From: a virus
Length of the DNA: 35,566 nucleotides
Virus record (IMG/VR): IMGVR_UViG_3300025282_000116
Span: 1 to 35,566 of that record
Reading direction: 5' to 3' (one strand)
Below are positions 1 to 8,162 of the stretch, one piece after another. The number at the start of each line of letters is the position of its first letter. Within the stretch, counting starts at the first letter, position 1. A program made the translations under genes and the position numbers. Under the pieces are notes generated by a model. The model was not told the origin of the DNA and ran no database searches. It was given only the letters and a program-made list of their open reading frames with translations.

Positions 1-1
1 A

Positions 2-382
2 GATGCTTACCAGCGTCAGACTGAACGAATACGGGCAACAAGGTATCAGATAGAAGCCTTGGAATCCCAAATAGCAAAGAACGTGATTCCTTTGGAGTAT
101 CGGGGTATTGCAGAGAATGTGCTGGCGAATGAGTGGATGCGGCCCATGCAAAGGGGCGGCATAGCAACGGGCGGTTTGGCACTGGTCGGTGAACGTGGGC
201 CGGAAGTGGTGTCCTTGCCCGGTGGCGCCAGGGTCCATCCCAGCGGCACCGGCCCCGGTAGCAACCAATTCCATTTTCACGGGGCCGTCTACGGTCTGGA
301 AGACCTACGCCGGGTGGTGGTGGAAGCGGTGCGTGACCACGCCCTTTCCGGTGGCTTCCGTGGGGTATTCGGGGAAGCCTGA
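2..382 (+). CDS. Tail tape-measure protein, C-terminal fragment
   Basis: The reading frame is open from the window edge, so only the last 126 residues are present. The tape-measure protein fixes tail length and is a core tail-assembly component. The fragment begins in a charged, coiled-coil-like stretch. It then has the Gly-rich segment GGIATGGLALVGERGPEVV followed by SLPGGARVHP, a C-terminal signature I know from many siphovirus tape measures. The last 40 residues (HFHGAVYGLEDLRRVVVEAV) are also typical. It overlaps the next start by one base (TGATG). The gene is cut by the window, not visibly broken. Confidence 0.85.
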   Translation, partial: DAYQRQTERIRATRYQIEALESQIAKNVIPLEYRGIAENVLANEWMRPMQRGGIATGGLALVGERGPEVVSLPGGARVHPSGTGPGSNQFHFHGAVYGLEDLRRVVVEAVRDHALSGGFRGVFGEA

Positions 383-522
383 TGCCGTTGAAGAAAGGGA
401 AAAGCAAGAAGGCCGTCAGCTACAACGTGGAGGAGCTTCGGAGGTCCGGCTATCCTCAGAAGCAGGCCGTGGCGATAGCGATGGCGACAGCCAGGAACCA
501 ACGTAAGAGGAAGGCCAAATAG
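382..522 (+). CDS. Small basic conserved phage protein, 46 aa
   Basis: ATG overlaps the tape-measure stop by one base, and the next gene starts directly after the TAG. The product is Lys/Arg-rich (MPLKKGKSKKAV at the start, RNQRKRKAK at the end) with a central motif RRSGYPQKQAVAIAMA. Tiny proteins of this form with a PQKQAVAIA core are common in phage genomes and have no assigned function. The basic composition suggests nucleic-acid or capsid/tail contact, but that is inference. Confidence 0.75.
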   Translation: MPLKKGKSKKAVSYNVEELRRSGYPQKQAVAIAMATARNQRKRKAK

Positions 523-2094
523 ATGGCACGGGGAACGTATGTGCTGGCTATAGATTGGAACGGGGATTCTGATTTTTCAGATACAGGGGAAGACGTCACG
601 GCCCGGACCCTATCCTGTGAGTGGAAGCGGGGGAATGACTACGCTTCGCAGTTGGTGGGGAAGGCAGTCGCGGGATCGTTGGTAGCGGACCTAAATAATG
701 AATCCGGGGACTATTCCACCTTTAATACTTCGAGCCCGCTGGCCGGGAACTTGGTGCCAGGCCGGAAGGTGAAGCTCACCGGCAACGATGGCTCTACCAC
801 CACTACCCTATGGTCCGGGTTCGTCGACAGCATCGAGCCGGTCCCCAGCGCGACGGGCGCCAATAAGGCGAGGCTGAAGGCTATCGGAGCTCTGGGCTAT
901 CTGAACAAGTTCCGGGTATCGACAACCATGTTCGCCAACAAGAAGGCAGGGGAACTATGCGGAGAAGTCCTGGATGCGGCGGGGTGGCCTGATGGTGACC
1001 GGGACCTGGATACCGGTATCGTTACCTTCCCCCGTTTCTGGACGGAACAGATGAAGACCTTCGACGCCTTACGGATCATAGAGGAAACGGAAACCGGACT
1101 GCTGGAAGAGAATGCGGCTGGCGCCATCGTTTACCGTGACCGCCACGCCAGAAGCACGGATACCCGTTCTACGACCTCACAGGCCACATACAGCGATAGT
1201 GCAGGGGCGGCCTTAGCATATAGCCACATAAGCCAGATCGATCCGCTTAAATTCATATTTAACGAGCTCCGGGCCAAGGTCCAGTTGCATAGCGGCGCCT
1301 GGATCCTCGGTAGCTCGGCCCTCGGCACCCAGACCGAACTTGGCGGGGATACTGAAGTATTGTGGACGCACCCGGAAACCGGCTCCTTGTCGCCCAGCAT
1401 ATCGGCTGGAGCAGCTAGGGTCTTCACGGCCGCCTATCCAACCAGTGGCACGGCTTCCACATCTCGGGCGGTAGACTTCTGGACTAATCTCACGGCGACC
1501 ACCGACTACTTAGCCAACGACTCAGCGGACGGGACCGGGACCAACCGAACGAGCAATATCACCGTGAGCCTGACCAAGCGAGCCCAGTCGATGGATATCA
1601 GCCTGACCAACGGTCACAGCGCCACGGTCTATATCACGAAGCTCCAGGCCCAGGGACACAAGGTCACCACCAAAGACCCGGTGGAGATCGTCGCTACAGA
1701 TTCGACTAGCCAGACGGCGTTCGGAAAGCGGACCTACCCGCACCCCGGAAAATTCGTCCCGGATTCCACCGAAGCCCAGAACTGGGCTGACTTCCATGTA
1801 GCGACCTGGAAGGACCCGGTCCCTCTCCTGCGGCTAACTATGGTTGGGAACCGGTCCACGGCTACCCTGACCGATATCTATGCCAGGGAGATCAGCGACC
1901 TGGTGACCGTTACGGCCTCTAACGGCGCGGGCTTAGGGATCAACGAGGATTTCTTCGTGGAACAGATCTACCATCAATTAGATTCTCAGTTGAACCACCG
2001 AGCTACCTTTACTTTAAGCCAAGCCAGCGGGTATGCGGGCTTCTTCATCATCGGTGAATCGAGCCTTGGCAACAGTACCCGACTAGCTTATTAG
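523..2094 (+). CDS. Minor tail / baseplate protein
   Basis: A 523-residue protein directly after the tape measure, where distal-tail and baseplate hub proteins lie in siphoviruses. The N-terminus (YVLAIDWNGDSDFSDTGEDV, then GKAVAGSLVADLNNESGDYS and NLVPGRKVKLTG) matches an N-terminal domain common in metagenomic phage tail proteins, in which the DWN/GDYS loops precede a beta-barrel domain. The middle is Ser/Thr-rich beta structure and the C-terminus (FTLSQASGYAGFFIIGESSL) closes with beta strands. There is no peptidase or lysozyme motif. Role inferred from position and N-terminal pattern; exact baseplate position unknown. Confidence 0.7.
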   Translation: MARGTYVLAIDWNGDSDFSDTGEDVTARTLSCEWKRGNDYASQLVGKAVAGSLVADLNNESGDYSTFNTSSPLAGNLVPGRKVKLTGNDGSTTTTLWSGFVDSIEPVPSATGANKARLKAIGALGYLNKFRVSTTMFANKKAGELCGEVLDAAGWPDGDRDLDTGIVTFPRFWTEQMKTFDALRIIEETETGLLEENAAGAIVYRDRHARSTDTRSTTSQATYSDSAGAALAYSHISQIDPLKFIFNELRAKVQLHSGAWILGSSALGTQTELGGDTEVLWTHPETGSLSPSISAGAARVFTAAYPTSGTASTSRAVDFWTNLTATTDYLANDSADGTGTNRTSNITVSLTKRAQSMDISLTNGHSATVYITKLQAQGHKVTTKDPVEIVATDSTSQTAFGKRTYPHPGKFVPDSTEAQNWADFHVATWKDPVPLLRLTMVGNRSTATLTDIYAREISDLVTVTASNGAGLGINEDFFVEQIYHQLDSQLNHRATFTLSQASGYAGFFIIGESSLGNSTRLAY

Positions 2095-2105
2095 GAGGGA
2101 CCACA

Positions 2106-4526
2106 TTGGCCTGGACAACCCCCCGTTGTTGGACGACCGGCGAAGTAGTTACCGCCGCCATAATGACGACGCACGTCCGCGATAATTTCAATGTGACCGC
2201 GCCTGCCGTCTTAACAACGGCTGGAGATATACTCTATGCTTCTGGATCTAATGTCCCGGCCCGTGTCGCCAAGGGGACGAATGGCAACATTCTCCACCAG
2301 GCCAGTTGCGCCCCAGCCTGGACAGCCAGTCCCAGTTTTACCGGGCTGACGCTATCGGGAGCCTTGGACGTGAACGGCACCATCGACTACGACGGCACCG
2401 ATGTCGATATGCTATCCAGTGGTGACATCGACCTTGTTTCATCCAGCAACGCCGCCGCTGCCATCTACATCGCCCAATCCACCGGCACCAGCGGGACGAT
2501 TAAGATTCACGCTGACACCGGCACCAGCGTGACCGAAGGTGCTGAAAGCATCAACATCCTGTCAGACGTTGGCGGCATCGGCCTGCGAAGCACGGCTAAC
2601 CTAGCCAACGCCATCAATTTGACTGTGGATGGCGGCACGACCAGTTCAATGACTTTGTTTAACGACCAGGGCACCGGCAACACAGAGGGTTCGGCTTCGA
2701 TACAGCTTCTCAGCGATGCTGGGGGAATCAACATTAAATCCACGGCTGACCTTGCTGGCTCAGTACGGCTCACGGCTGACGGTGGGACAAGCGAAACCAT
2801 CATCCTTCATTCCGACCAAGGGACAAGCGTTACGGAAGGGGCCGAATCAATCAGCCTTCTATCTGATGCTGGCGGCATTGGTTTACGCAGTACCGCCAAT
2901 CTAGCCAATGCGATAAATCTGACTGTAGACAGCGGCACCACGTCTAGTATCACCGTTTTCAATGACACTGGAACGAGCGTCACCGAAGGTGCGGAAAGCA
3001 TCAGTCTGCTATCCGATGCGGGTGGCGTGGGGATTCGTAGCACGGCGAACTTGGCAAATGCCGTCAACATCACCGCAGACGGTGGAACGACTTCAACGAT
3101 TCAGATTTACAACGACCAAGGCACGGCGGTGAATGAAGGCGTTGCGTCCATCCAACTGCTTTCGGACGTTGGGGGAATCGGCGTTAAGTCTGGCTTGAAC
3201 GCTGCCGGGGCCATCCGGCTGACCGCCGATGCTGGCACCAGTGAAACCATCATCCTACACGCTGACCAGGGGAACGGCACTGGGTCAATTTGCCTAACGT
3301 CGGACGCTGGTGGTATCACCTTGAACCCCGGCACCTTCGTGACCATCGGGGGAATCGCTGACGGAGAAATCCGGTTGATGGAAGACTCCGGTGCTGGAAC
3401 CAACTATGTGGCTATCAAGGCGCAAGATATGAGCGCAAGTTACACGCTGACGCTCCCGGTTGATGACGGCTGTTGTGGGGAAGCACTAACCACGAATGGG
3501 TCAGGAACGCTGACCTGGGCATCGGCTGGTGGCGGCTGCGTGGCTTGCGACTCTTCACCCCAACTTGCTGCCAGTCTGGATGCACAGACCAACACTATCC
3601 TTAACATCGGTCATGCCTGTAATGACATCCTGGCTACTGGTATTCGTGTCATAGACGGCACCGGAAGTGCGCCATCCTATTCGTTCACCGGCTGTAGTGG
3701 AACCGGACTATTCCGTGCAGGGGGCAATCAGATAGGTTTTGCTACGGGTGGTGATGAACGGGCAAGGTTCGTAACAAGAGAATTCCACATCAATGATAGT
3801 GCCAATACTTTTTTGACCCAAGGAATAAATATAAATCAAGGTGCCTACGATGACGATATAATGGCTTTCAAGAGTAGTGACGTGTGCCAGCCAATGGTTG
3901 CCCAAATGGAAGCGGATACTTATGGAATTATTGCGAAGATACGAGTTACTGGTGGTATTCTGATAGAAGGGGCAAGCGAGTGCGAATACGGGGTTAAACT
4001 CTTGGGTGATGTAACCACCAAATGCACGGCGAAGACAACTTCGGCGATAGGCCCAATAATGCTGGCTGGTCGTGCCCACAGCAGCGGCAGCGTTTCCTGT
4101 GTCGGCACTGATGGGAACATACTCGTCGTGCGGAGTGAATGTACTACGAACTTCATATTCGACCATGAAGGTACGATGCACGGCAATCTAGCAACCGCCA
4201 TCTTCGATGACCAGTGTGACATCGAACTGATGCGAGGATTCCTGGCCGAAACCGTTCCCTGTTACCGGGAAAGATTCGGCAGGGACATGATGTATAACCT
4301 GTGCCACTATACCGATATGAAACTGATTGGCAAGGACTCAGTTCATTGGAAAAAGCGGGATTGTGGGCGGTGGGAACAACGAGCGATGATAAATATGTCC
4401 GGCCTGACGATGCTCCATCATTCGACCATTATCCAGATGCACGATAACTTGAAGACGGTAATCCAAAGCCAGGAACAACGCATCACCAGTTTAGAAACCC
4501 AGTTGGCTCTATCGGAGGGCAACTAA
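2106..4526 (+). CDS. Repetitive tail fibre / receptor-binding protein
   Basis: Starts with TTG (2106) behind a clear GGAGGG at 2095-2100; the protein is 806 aa. Residues ~1-60 (TTGEVVTAAIMTTHVRDNF) form the attachment type of N-terminus seen in many phage fibres. Residues ~139-400 hold about 5.5 copies of a 50-residue unit with the core EGAESISLLSDAGGIGLRS, likely a beta-prism or beta-helix shaft. The C-terminal ~110 residues carry VNVTGL-like INMSGLTMLHHSTI and a closing coiled coil (NLKTVIQSQEQRITSLETQL). This resembles the trimerising tail of S74-type chaperone fibres, but I see no certain catalytic Ser/Lys. The section near 3780-4260 is visibly more AT-rich than the shaft. Confidence 0.8.
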   Translation: MAWTTPRCWTTGEVVTAAIMTTHVRDNFNVTAPAVLTTAGDILYASGSNVPARVAKGTNGNILHQASCAPAWTASPSFTGLTLSGALDVNGTIDYDGTDVDMLSSGDIDLVSSSNAAAAIYIAQSTGTSGTIKIHADTGTSVTEGAESINILSDVGGIGLRSTANLANAINLTVDGGTTSSMTLFNDQGTGNTEGSASIQLLSDAGGINIKSTADLAGSVRLTADGGTSETIILHSDQGTSVTEGAESISLLSDAGGIGLRSTANLANAINLTVDSGTTSSITVFNDTGTSVTEGAESISLLSDAGGVGIRSTANLANAVNITADGGTTSTIQIYNDQGTAVNEGVASIQLLSDVGGIGVKSGLNAAGAIRLTADAGTSETIILHADQGNGTGSICLTSDAGGITLNPGTFVTIGGIADGEIRLMEDSGAGTNYVAIKAQDMSASYTLTLPVDDGCCGEALTTNGSGTLTWASAGGGCVACDSSPQLAASLDAQTNTILNIGHACNDILATGIRVIDGTGSAPSYSFTGCSGTGLFRAGGNQIGFATGGDERARFVTREFHINDSANTFLTQGININQGAYDDDIMAFKSSDVCQPMVAQMEADTYGIIAKIRVTGGILIEGASECEYGVKLLGDVTTKCTAKTTSAIGPIMLAGRAHSSGSVSCVGTDGNILVVRSECTTNFIFDHEGTMHGNLATAIFDDQCDIELMRGFLAETVPCYRERFGRDMMYNLCHYTDMKLIGKDSVHWKKRDCGRWEQRAMINMSGLTMLHHSTIIQMHDNLKTVIQSQEQRITSLETQLALSEGN
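2520..3300 (+). repeat. In-frame ~150-bp repeats in the fibre shaft
   Basis: Five full units and a partial one, each about 50 codons, begin at GTSVTEGAES (2520). Two flavours mix: one with NLANAINLTVDGGTTSS, the other with DLAGSVRLTADGGTSET. They are clear at protein level but diverged at DNA level, which suggests old duplication followed by drift. They allow length change by unequal recombination. Confidence 0.8.
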
Positions 4527-4861
4527 TGGCGATAACTTTCACCACGGATAAACTGCAAGGACTACCTTCGGCGGTGGCGGGTGTCTACGCCAGGATTCAA
4601 TCCGTCACGGTCAAGAAGTACGACACCGACCCGGTTAGTTGGAAGTGTCTTTATGACGTGGTTCTTCATGCTTCTGCCGCTGTCCGTAATGCCAGCGGGG
4701 AATATCCAGAGTGGGGCAACCGACTCCGTAGCCGGGAGATTGACCACTTCACCTGCACCTACGACCCGACCAGCAATTCCAACCCCTACGCCCAGGCTTA
4801 CACCGATTTGAAAAGCCGCCTGGCTAGTGGGTCACTGGCAAGTTCGATAGCAGACGCATAG
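4526..4861 (+). CDS. Hypothetical phage protein, fibre-associated
   Basis: ATG overlaps the fibre stop (TAATG). The 111-residue product is soluble, with no membrane segment or known motif. Its N-terminus (MAITFTTDKLQGLPSAVAGVYARIQSVTVKKYD) and the later FTCTYDPTSNSNPYAQAYTDLKSR look like small companion proteins often found after tail fibres in marine and environmental phages. Coupling to the fibre suggests a tail accessory or fibre-assembly role; this is inference from position only. Confidence 0.6.
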   Translation: MAITFTTDKLQGLPSAVAGVYARIQSVTVKKYDTDPVSWKCLYDVVLHASAAVRNASGEYPEWGNRLRSREIDHFTCTYDPTSNSNPYAQAYTDLKSRLASGSLASSIADA

Positions 4862-4869
4862 GAGAATTT

Positions 4870-5184
4870 ATGCCAACGCCTGAAATCATCGCCCGAAACA
4901 CGCTCTGGTGGTCTAACGAAGTTGACCGATTGGAAGCCGTGGTTGCGTCCCTGCGGAACGACATCAACACCTATAACGAAGTCATCGCCGGGTTGAAGTC
5001 TGGGGAACTGCCCTGGGATAGGGTACAGATTATGGAAACGGGGCAGCTTAAAGTCCATCAACCGCCCCAGCCCGTACCAGATACTTGCGTGGAAGAAGTT
5101 ACCAAGGAGTTCGGCAAGCGCAACGGCAAGAAGACCGAAGCCGCCGTGACCGAATTGGTCGAGGTAGTCGCTGATGGTAACTAG
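4870..5184 (+). CDS. Hypothetical protein with N-terminal helix
   Basis: A 104-aa product preceded by AGGAGAATTT (good Shine-Dalgarno). Residues ~10-45 (WWSNEVDRLEAVVASLRNDINTYNEVI) should form an amphipathic or coiled helix; the C-terminus is charged (KEFGKRNGKKTEAAVTELVE). It overlaps the next gene by 11 bases, implying translational coupling. No family recognised. Confidence 0.6.
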   Translation: MPTPEIIARNTLWWSNEVDRLEAVVASLRNDINTYNEVIAGLKSGELPWDRVQIMETGQLKVHQPPQPVPDTCVEEVTKEFGKRNGKKTEAAVTELVEVVADGN

Positions 5185-5725
5185 CAACATAATCCTGTAC
5201 GAAGACAGCCAGTACCAGAGCGACGAACCAATCGGAGAGCAACGCCAGATACCCGCTGGCGTACATAATATCGAACTGAGCTGGGACAGAAAGGCCGGCT
5301 ATATGCGGGTGGTCATTGAAAGTCAGACCTGGCACTTCAAGGAGTTTCTGGGGAAGGCCGTGGTGGTGGGAACTGATAACCAAAGGGGCCGAATCAACCT
5401 TCGGGGGATGGCTAGGATAGACGGGGAAACGCTGACGCTGTACCGCCCGCCCAAGGCCGAACCGCATCCTGTAGTGGAAGGGGAAAGGCGGGAAGCTACT
5501 CACAATCGGCTTTGCTACCGGCGCAGTTCCAGGGATTGGCGGCTGCGGGATGAACGGCGGCCCGAATCCCCTGATGCCCTGGTATTTACCGTCAGCTACG
5601 TTGGTGACCTATCGGCTGAGTGGGACAAGAGAGATAACATCGCCCACATCTACCATAACGGCTGGGCGGTCATTGACTCCAAGGACGTTGCCCATCTGTA
5701 TGACCCCGACCTGATTTATGGCTGA
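5174..5725 (+). CDS. Hypothetical protein, beta-rich
   Basis: A 183-aa protein in the coupled chain after the fibre, starting inside the preceding gene. Alternating hydrophobic and charged strands (HNIELSWDRKAGYMRVVIES and DNIAHIYHNGWAVIDSKDV) suggest a small beta fold. There is a basic, poorly structured middle (EGERREATHNRLCYRRSSRDWRL, residues ~100-122). No catalytic motif, signal peptide or membrane segment. Unrecognised. The gene neighbourhood (fibre before, membrane proteins after) does not decide between tail accessory and lysis or host interaction. Confidence 0.6.
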   Translation: MVTSNIILYEDSQYQSDEPIGEQRQIPAGVHNIELSWDRKAGYMRVVIESQTWHFKEFLGKAVVVGTDNQRGRINLRGMARIDGETLTLYRPPKAEPHPVVEGERREATHNRLCYRRSSRDWRLRDERRPESPDALVFTVSYVGDLSAEWDKRDNIAHIYHNGWAVIDSKDVAHLYDPDLIYG

Positions 5726-6032
5726 GATAGATGAACTGCGGGAGCAACTGGCTGACACCAGGGTGGAACTGGAAAAGGTTAAACTACGAGCAACAACCAC
5801 CCTGTCCGGTGCGGAGTTTCTGACCCTGATAATGTTGGCACCAGTCGTGGCGGCCTTTGTAATCTTGGGAATAATTATCGTGTGGCAGACAACGAGCAAT
5901 CCTGCATCAGTTGCTCCGCATCTCGACATAATTTTGGTGGCCTACGCAATTTTTGCCACGCCGACTACAGCAGGACTAGCGGCGATAACCGGGCGGTTCG
6001 CCAAGGAGGGAAGCGGCAGTAATGATAATTAA
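5718..6032 (+). CDS. Two-span membrane protein with coiled-coil N-terminus
   Basis: A 104-aa protein. Residues 1-27 form a heptad-like coil (MAEIDELREQLADTRVELEK). Two hydrophobic segments follow: about 35-56 (LIMLAPVVAAFVILGIIIVW) and about 70-92 (IILVAYAIFATPTTAGLAAI). The size, two spans and charged ends are compatible with a holin or holin-like accessory protein. No endolysin is recognised next to it, so the lysis role is only a suggestion. It overlaps both neighbours by 8-11 bases. Confidence 0.6.
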   Translation: MAEIDELREQLADTRVELEKVKLRATTTLSGAEFLTLIMLAPVVAAFVILGIIIVWQTTSNPASVAPHLDIILVAYAIFATPTTAGLAAITGRFAKEGSGSNDN

Positions 6033-6909
6033 GCTGGGGCCGAAGACGATTTCTATTCCATCGGCAAGATGGCCCAAAGTAAACGTGCCGCAGTTGAGAA
6101 TCTTGTCTGCGCTCCGCATCCCGTTACCGACCACGCTGCGGTTCGGCAGTGCAAGGGTTGGCCTGCTGAGCCTTGGAGTCGTGGCTATCGGCTTTGCCGG
6201 GACGTTGTTCCTTGTCATCGCTGGAACGAATAGCGAAATGCTATGGCCCGAAGCCGGTGCTGAATACGCCTTGCCTAATATAGTGGGCAACCCGCTCCCA
6301 CCCGACCCCGAAACCCCGGCATTGATTAACCAGACCTTGAGGATAAACCTGGCAGATGGAGTGCGCCTGGACAAGCTGCATTTGAAGAACCTTGACCTGG
6401 GCAAATCTGGGTTGACGAACAGCTTTGAGATAACCAGAACTACCGGCGTGACCGGGGCTTGGGTCAATGTTGGTCTATTCACCATCACGAACAGTTCGGC
6501 CCCGACACTGGACTGGGCCAACATGGAAGTCGGGACGCTCAATCTGGGAGCATATGTGGATGGACATACTAATTCCTCAGTCATCAATTCCACCATCAGC
6601 CATCTGGTTATAGATAGTGACCGGGGAAGCGGTTCCTATGTGGCAGAAAATAGCACCGTTGACCGTGTCATCATAAATTTGAACGGTGACAGTGGGGCAA
6701 CCATCGGGGAGCTGATTGTAGATGATGTAGACGCATCCGTTGGAGCCTGGGACTTTGACTACCTGAAAGTCGGCACCTTGACGATGGGCAACACGAACCA
6801 GTTTGGTGATGGAAGTGGTATCAACTCAGCGAGTGCAGTCTTTAATGACACCGTGAAAGCTAGAAGCATCACGGACAATCTAGTGGACACTCCACTAAAG
6901 GTACAGTAA
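6022..6909 (+). CDS. Membrane-anchored beta-solenoid-like protein
   Basis: A 295-aa protein. A basic N-terminal stretch of ~45 residues precedes one hydrophobic segment (about 48-68, VGLLSLGVVAIGFAGTLFLV). The rest lacks further spans and is rich in regularly spaced Asn/Thr/Val strands (INLADGVRLDKLHLKNLDL, VDRVIINLNGDSGATIGELI), as in right-handed beta-helices. Predicted topology: N-terminus inside, solenoid outside. An envelope-located product expressed from the phage could alter the host surface (for example superinfection exclusion) or take part in lysis. Neither is shown; no enzyme motif seen. Confidence 0.55.
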   Translation: MIIKLGPKTISIPSARWPKVNVPQLRILSALRIPLPTTLRFGSARVGLLSLGVVAIGFAGTLFLVIAGTNSEMLWPEAGAEYALPNIVGNPLPPDPETPALINQTLRINLADGVRLDKLHLKNLDLGKSGLTNSFEITRTTGVTGAWVNVGLFTITNSSAPTLDWANMEVGTLNLGAYVDGHTNSSVINSTISHLVIDSDRGSGSYVAENSTVDRVIINLNGDSGATIGELIVDDVDASVGAWDFDYLKVGTLTMGNTNQFGDGSGINSASAVFNDTVKARSITDNLVDTPLKVQ

Positions 6910-7070
6910 TGTCACAGCGGGACATCAAAAACGGCATAGACCGATATGGGTTCACGATTGGGATTGAACTGGAATGGAGCGTTGTTTTCCTGGCAATCTG
7001 TGGCATTGGATTCGCCGCCGTGATATTTTTCGTAGGGCTAGCCTACGGCGTGGGGGTAGTAGCCAAATGA
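6909..7070 (+). CDS. Small single-span membrane protein, 53 aa
   Basis: ATG overlaps the upstream TAA by one base. A soluble N-terminal ~22 residues (MSQRDIKNGIDRYGFTIGIE) are followed by a long hydrophobic stretch (WSVVFLAICGIGFAAVIFFV) and a short tail ending VVAK. First member of a chain of very small overlapping genes. The pattern fits a small inner-membrane phage protein such as a holin accessory, spanin-like or exclusion peptide; which one cannot be told. Confidence 0.55.
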   Translation: MSQRDIKNGIDRYGFTIGIELEWSVVFLAICGIGFAAVIFFVGLAYGVGVVAK

Positions 7071-7201
7071 AGAGAGCATTAGGGTTAGGGTTGATGACAG
7101 CAGTAGTAGCAGGCGTTAGTGGGGCAATGATGCTAGGCTGGGCCTACGAAGGGCCACGGCGGTTCTTTCGCCGGGTGCGGCTTCGTAAGGCGGTTCGCTG
7201 A
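7067..7201 (+). CDS. Small membrane-tethered basic protein, 44 aa
   Basis: The start is chosen at the ATGA overlap with the preceding stop; a longer in-frame start at 6974 would run through the upstream gene. One hydrophobic segment (ALGLGLMTAVVAGVSGAMML) is followed by a strongly basic tail (RRFFRRVRLRKAVR). The tail would stay cytoplasmic. Function unknown. Confidence 0.5.
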   Translation: MKRALGLGLMTAVVAGVSGAMMLGWAYEGPRRFFRRVRLRKAVR

Positions 7202-7332
7202 TGTGCTGGCTAGGATGGCATCTGTGGCGGCTTCTGGCGGATGACTGGGGAGTAAGGCAATGCTGGGTCTGCAAGGCTAAGGAACAAGCCATGTATCATT
7301 CGGCAACCGGCCATTATTGGATTAGATTATGA
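7201..7332 (+). CDS. Tiny Trp/Cys protein, 43 aa
   Basis: ATG shares one base with the preceding TGA, and its own TGA overlaps the next ATG (ATGA). The product is Trp-rich (MCWLGWHLWRLLADDWGVRQ) with a CWVC pair that could bind metal. Support comes mainly from the tight overlaps at both ends. Function unknown. Confidence 0.4.
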   Translation: MCWLGWHLWRLLADDWGVRQCWVCKAKEQAMYHSATGHYWIRL

Positions 7333-7379
7333 TTAGAAAGCTACGCCAGGTGCTACACTGGGTTGCCTTATGGATATGA
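7329..7379 (+). CDS. Possible 16-aa linking peptide
   Basis: An ATGA start overlaps the preceding stop, and the TGA (7377-7379) overlaps the next ATG at 7376. The peptide MIRKLRQVLHWVALWI is amphipathic. It may be a real microprotein or only a coupling device that carries ribosomes to the next start. Supported only by the start-stop geometry. Confidence 0.25.
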   Translation: MIRKLRQVLHWVALWI

Positions 7380-7552
7380 TTGGGAAGATACGCCCACAAA
7401 TCGCCCTTGCCATTTTGTGTGCCACGACCTTCAGCATGTTCGCCGCTTGGCTTGGCTATAAGATGGGTGCCATCGAAGTGCTGACGGCCATTATCGGCGG
7501 GATTTTCGGCTTCCTGGGTGGAGTTTCGCTCAAAGTTTTGGAGAATGAATAG
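7376..7552 (+). CDS. Two-span small membrane protein, holin-like
   Basis: A 58-aa product from ATG 7376 (alternative in-frame ATG at 7370). Two hydrophobic segments, about 7-27 (PQIALAILCATTFSMFAAWL) and 32-52 (IEVLTAIIGGIFGFLGGVSL), are separated by a short turn and followed by a charged end (KVLENE). Size and topology fit a class II holin, but no adjacent endolysin is recognised. It overlaps the next gene's GTG by one base. Confidence 0.5.
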   Translation: MIGKIRPQIALAILCATTFSMFAAWLGYKMGAIEVLTAIIGGIFGFLGGVSLKVLENE

Positions 7553-7905
7553 TGTTTGATTACATGGTCAAGGTTGGCCGGGTGGTAGACGGGGATACCG
7601 TGGACGTAATCATTGACCTGGGATTCTCCATTCACCACAAAGCCCGTGTCCGAATGATGGGGATAGACACACCGGAAAGCCGTACAAGGAACCTTGAAGA
7701 AAAAGCCTTGGGCCTAGCCAGCAAAGCCCGCTTGAAGGAATTATTGAAAGGTCAAAAAGTAAGGTTGGAATGCACCAAGGAAAAGGGCAAGTTTGGGCGC
7801 ATCCTTGGCTCACTCTGGATTGGGGATGTGAACATCAATGACCAGCTAGTGGAAGAAGGCCATGCCCGCCCTTACTGGGGCGGGAAAAAGGTCCCGTGGG
7901 TGTAA
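7552..7905 (+). CDS. Thermonuclease (staphylococcal nuclease-like)
   Basis: A 117-aa SNase-fold protein. Motifs: VGRVVDGDTVDVIIDL (Asp-x-Asp metal site), VRMMGIDTPESR (catalytic-region Arg and GIDTPE signature), KFGRILGSLWIGDVNINDQL and the closing EGHARPY. These are the classical conserved blocks of the family, which cleaves DNA and RNA in a Ca2+-dependent way. No signal peptide is seen, so action in the host cytoplasm is likely, perhaps host-DNA degradation. The GTG at 7552 overlaps the previous stop; an internal ATG at 7564 is an alternative start. Confidence 0.88.
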   Translation: MFDYMVKVGRVVDGDTVDVIIDLGFSIHHKARVRMMGIDTPESRTRNLEEKALGLASKARLKELLKGQKVRLECTKEKGKFGRILGSLWIGDVNINDQLVEEGHARPYWGGKKVPWV

Positions 7906-8162
7906 TGGATGCTAGTGTCGTACAAGCGGTTATTGCGGCTGTCGGCCCGGTAGGTGTGGGAGTTCTGGCGGCGGTATGGCTGCTGACGCGGAGGCGGGAG
8001 AATGGCACCCAGAACCTTCGTCGGAACCAGGTGCTGGAAAGCCTGACCAAGATCGGGACTGATGTCGGGAATTTGAAGGACACGACCGGCGAGATCCGAG
8101 AGGATATCCGGGAACTGCGCCAGTCCTATACCCAGCACCTACAGGACCATTCCTCCGCGTAG
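7905..8162 (+). CDS. Membrane protein with coiled-coil tail
   Basis: An 85-aa product with ATG 7905 overlapping the thermonuclease TAA (TAATG). One N-terminal hydrophobic segment (VQAVIAAVGPVGVGVLAAVW), then basic LLTRRREN, then a long amphipathic helix (LESLTKIGTDVGNLKDTTGEI and onward). This layout is common in phage holin-like or lysis accessory proteins. Last plus-strand gene of the late operon. Its last 24 bases overlap the convergent VRR-NUC gene, and I see no terminator hairpin between them. Confidence 0.6.
   Translation: MDASVVQAVIAAVGPVGVGVLAAVWLLTRRRENGTQNLRRNQVLESLTKIGTDVGNLKDTTGEIREDIRELRQSYTQHLQDHSSA

Noticed and set aside
3708-4181. 157-aa antisense frame in the fibre gene
   Set aside because: Antisense to a gene with strong start and repeats; no ribosome site; likely a composition shadow in the AT-richer segment.
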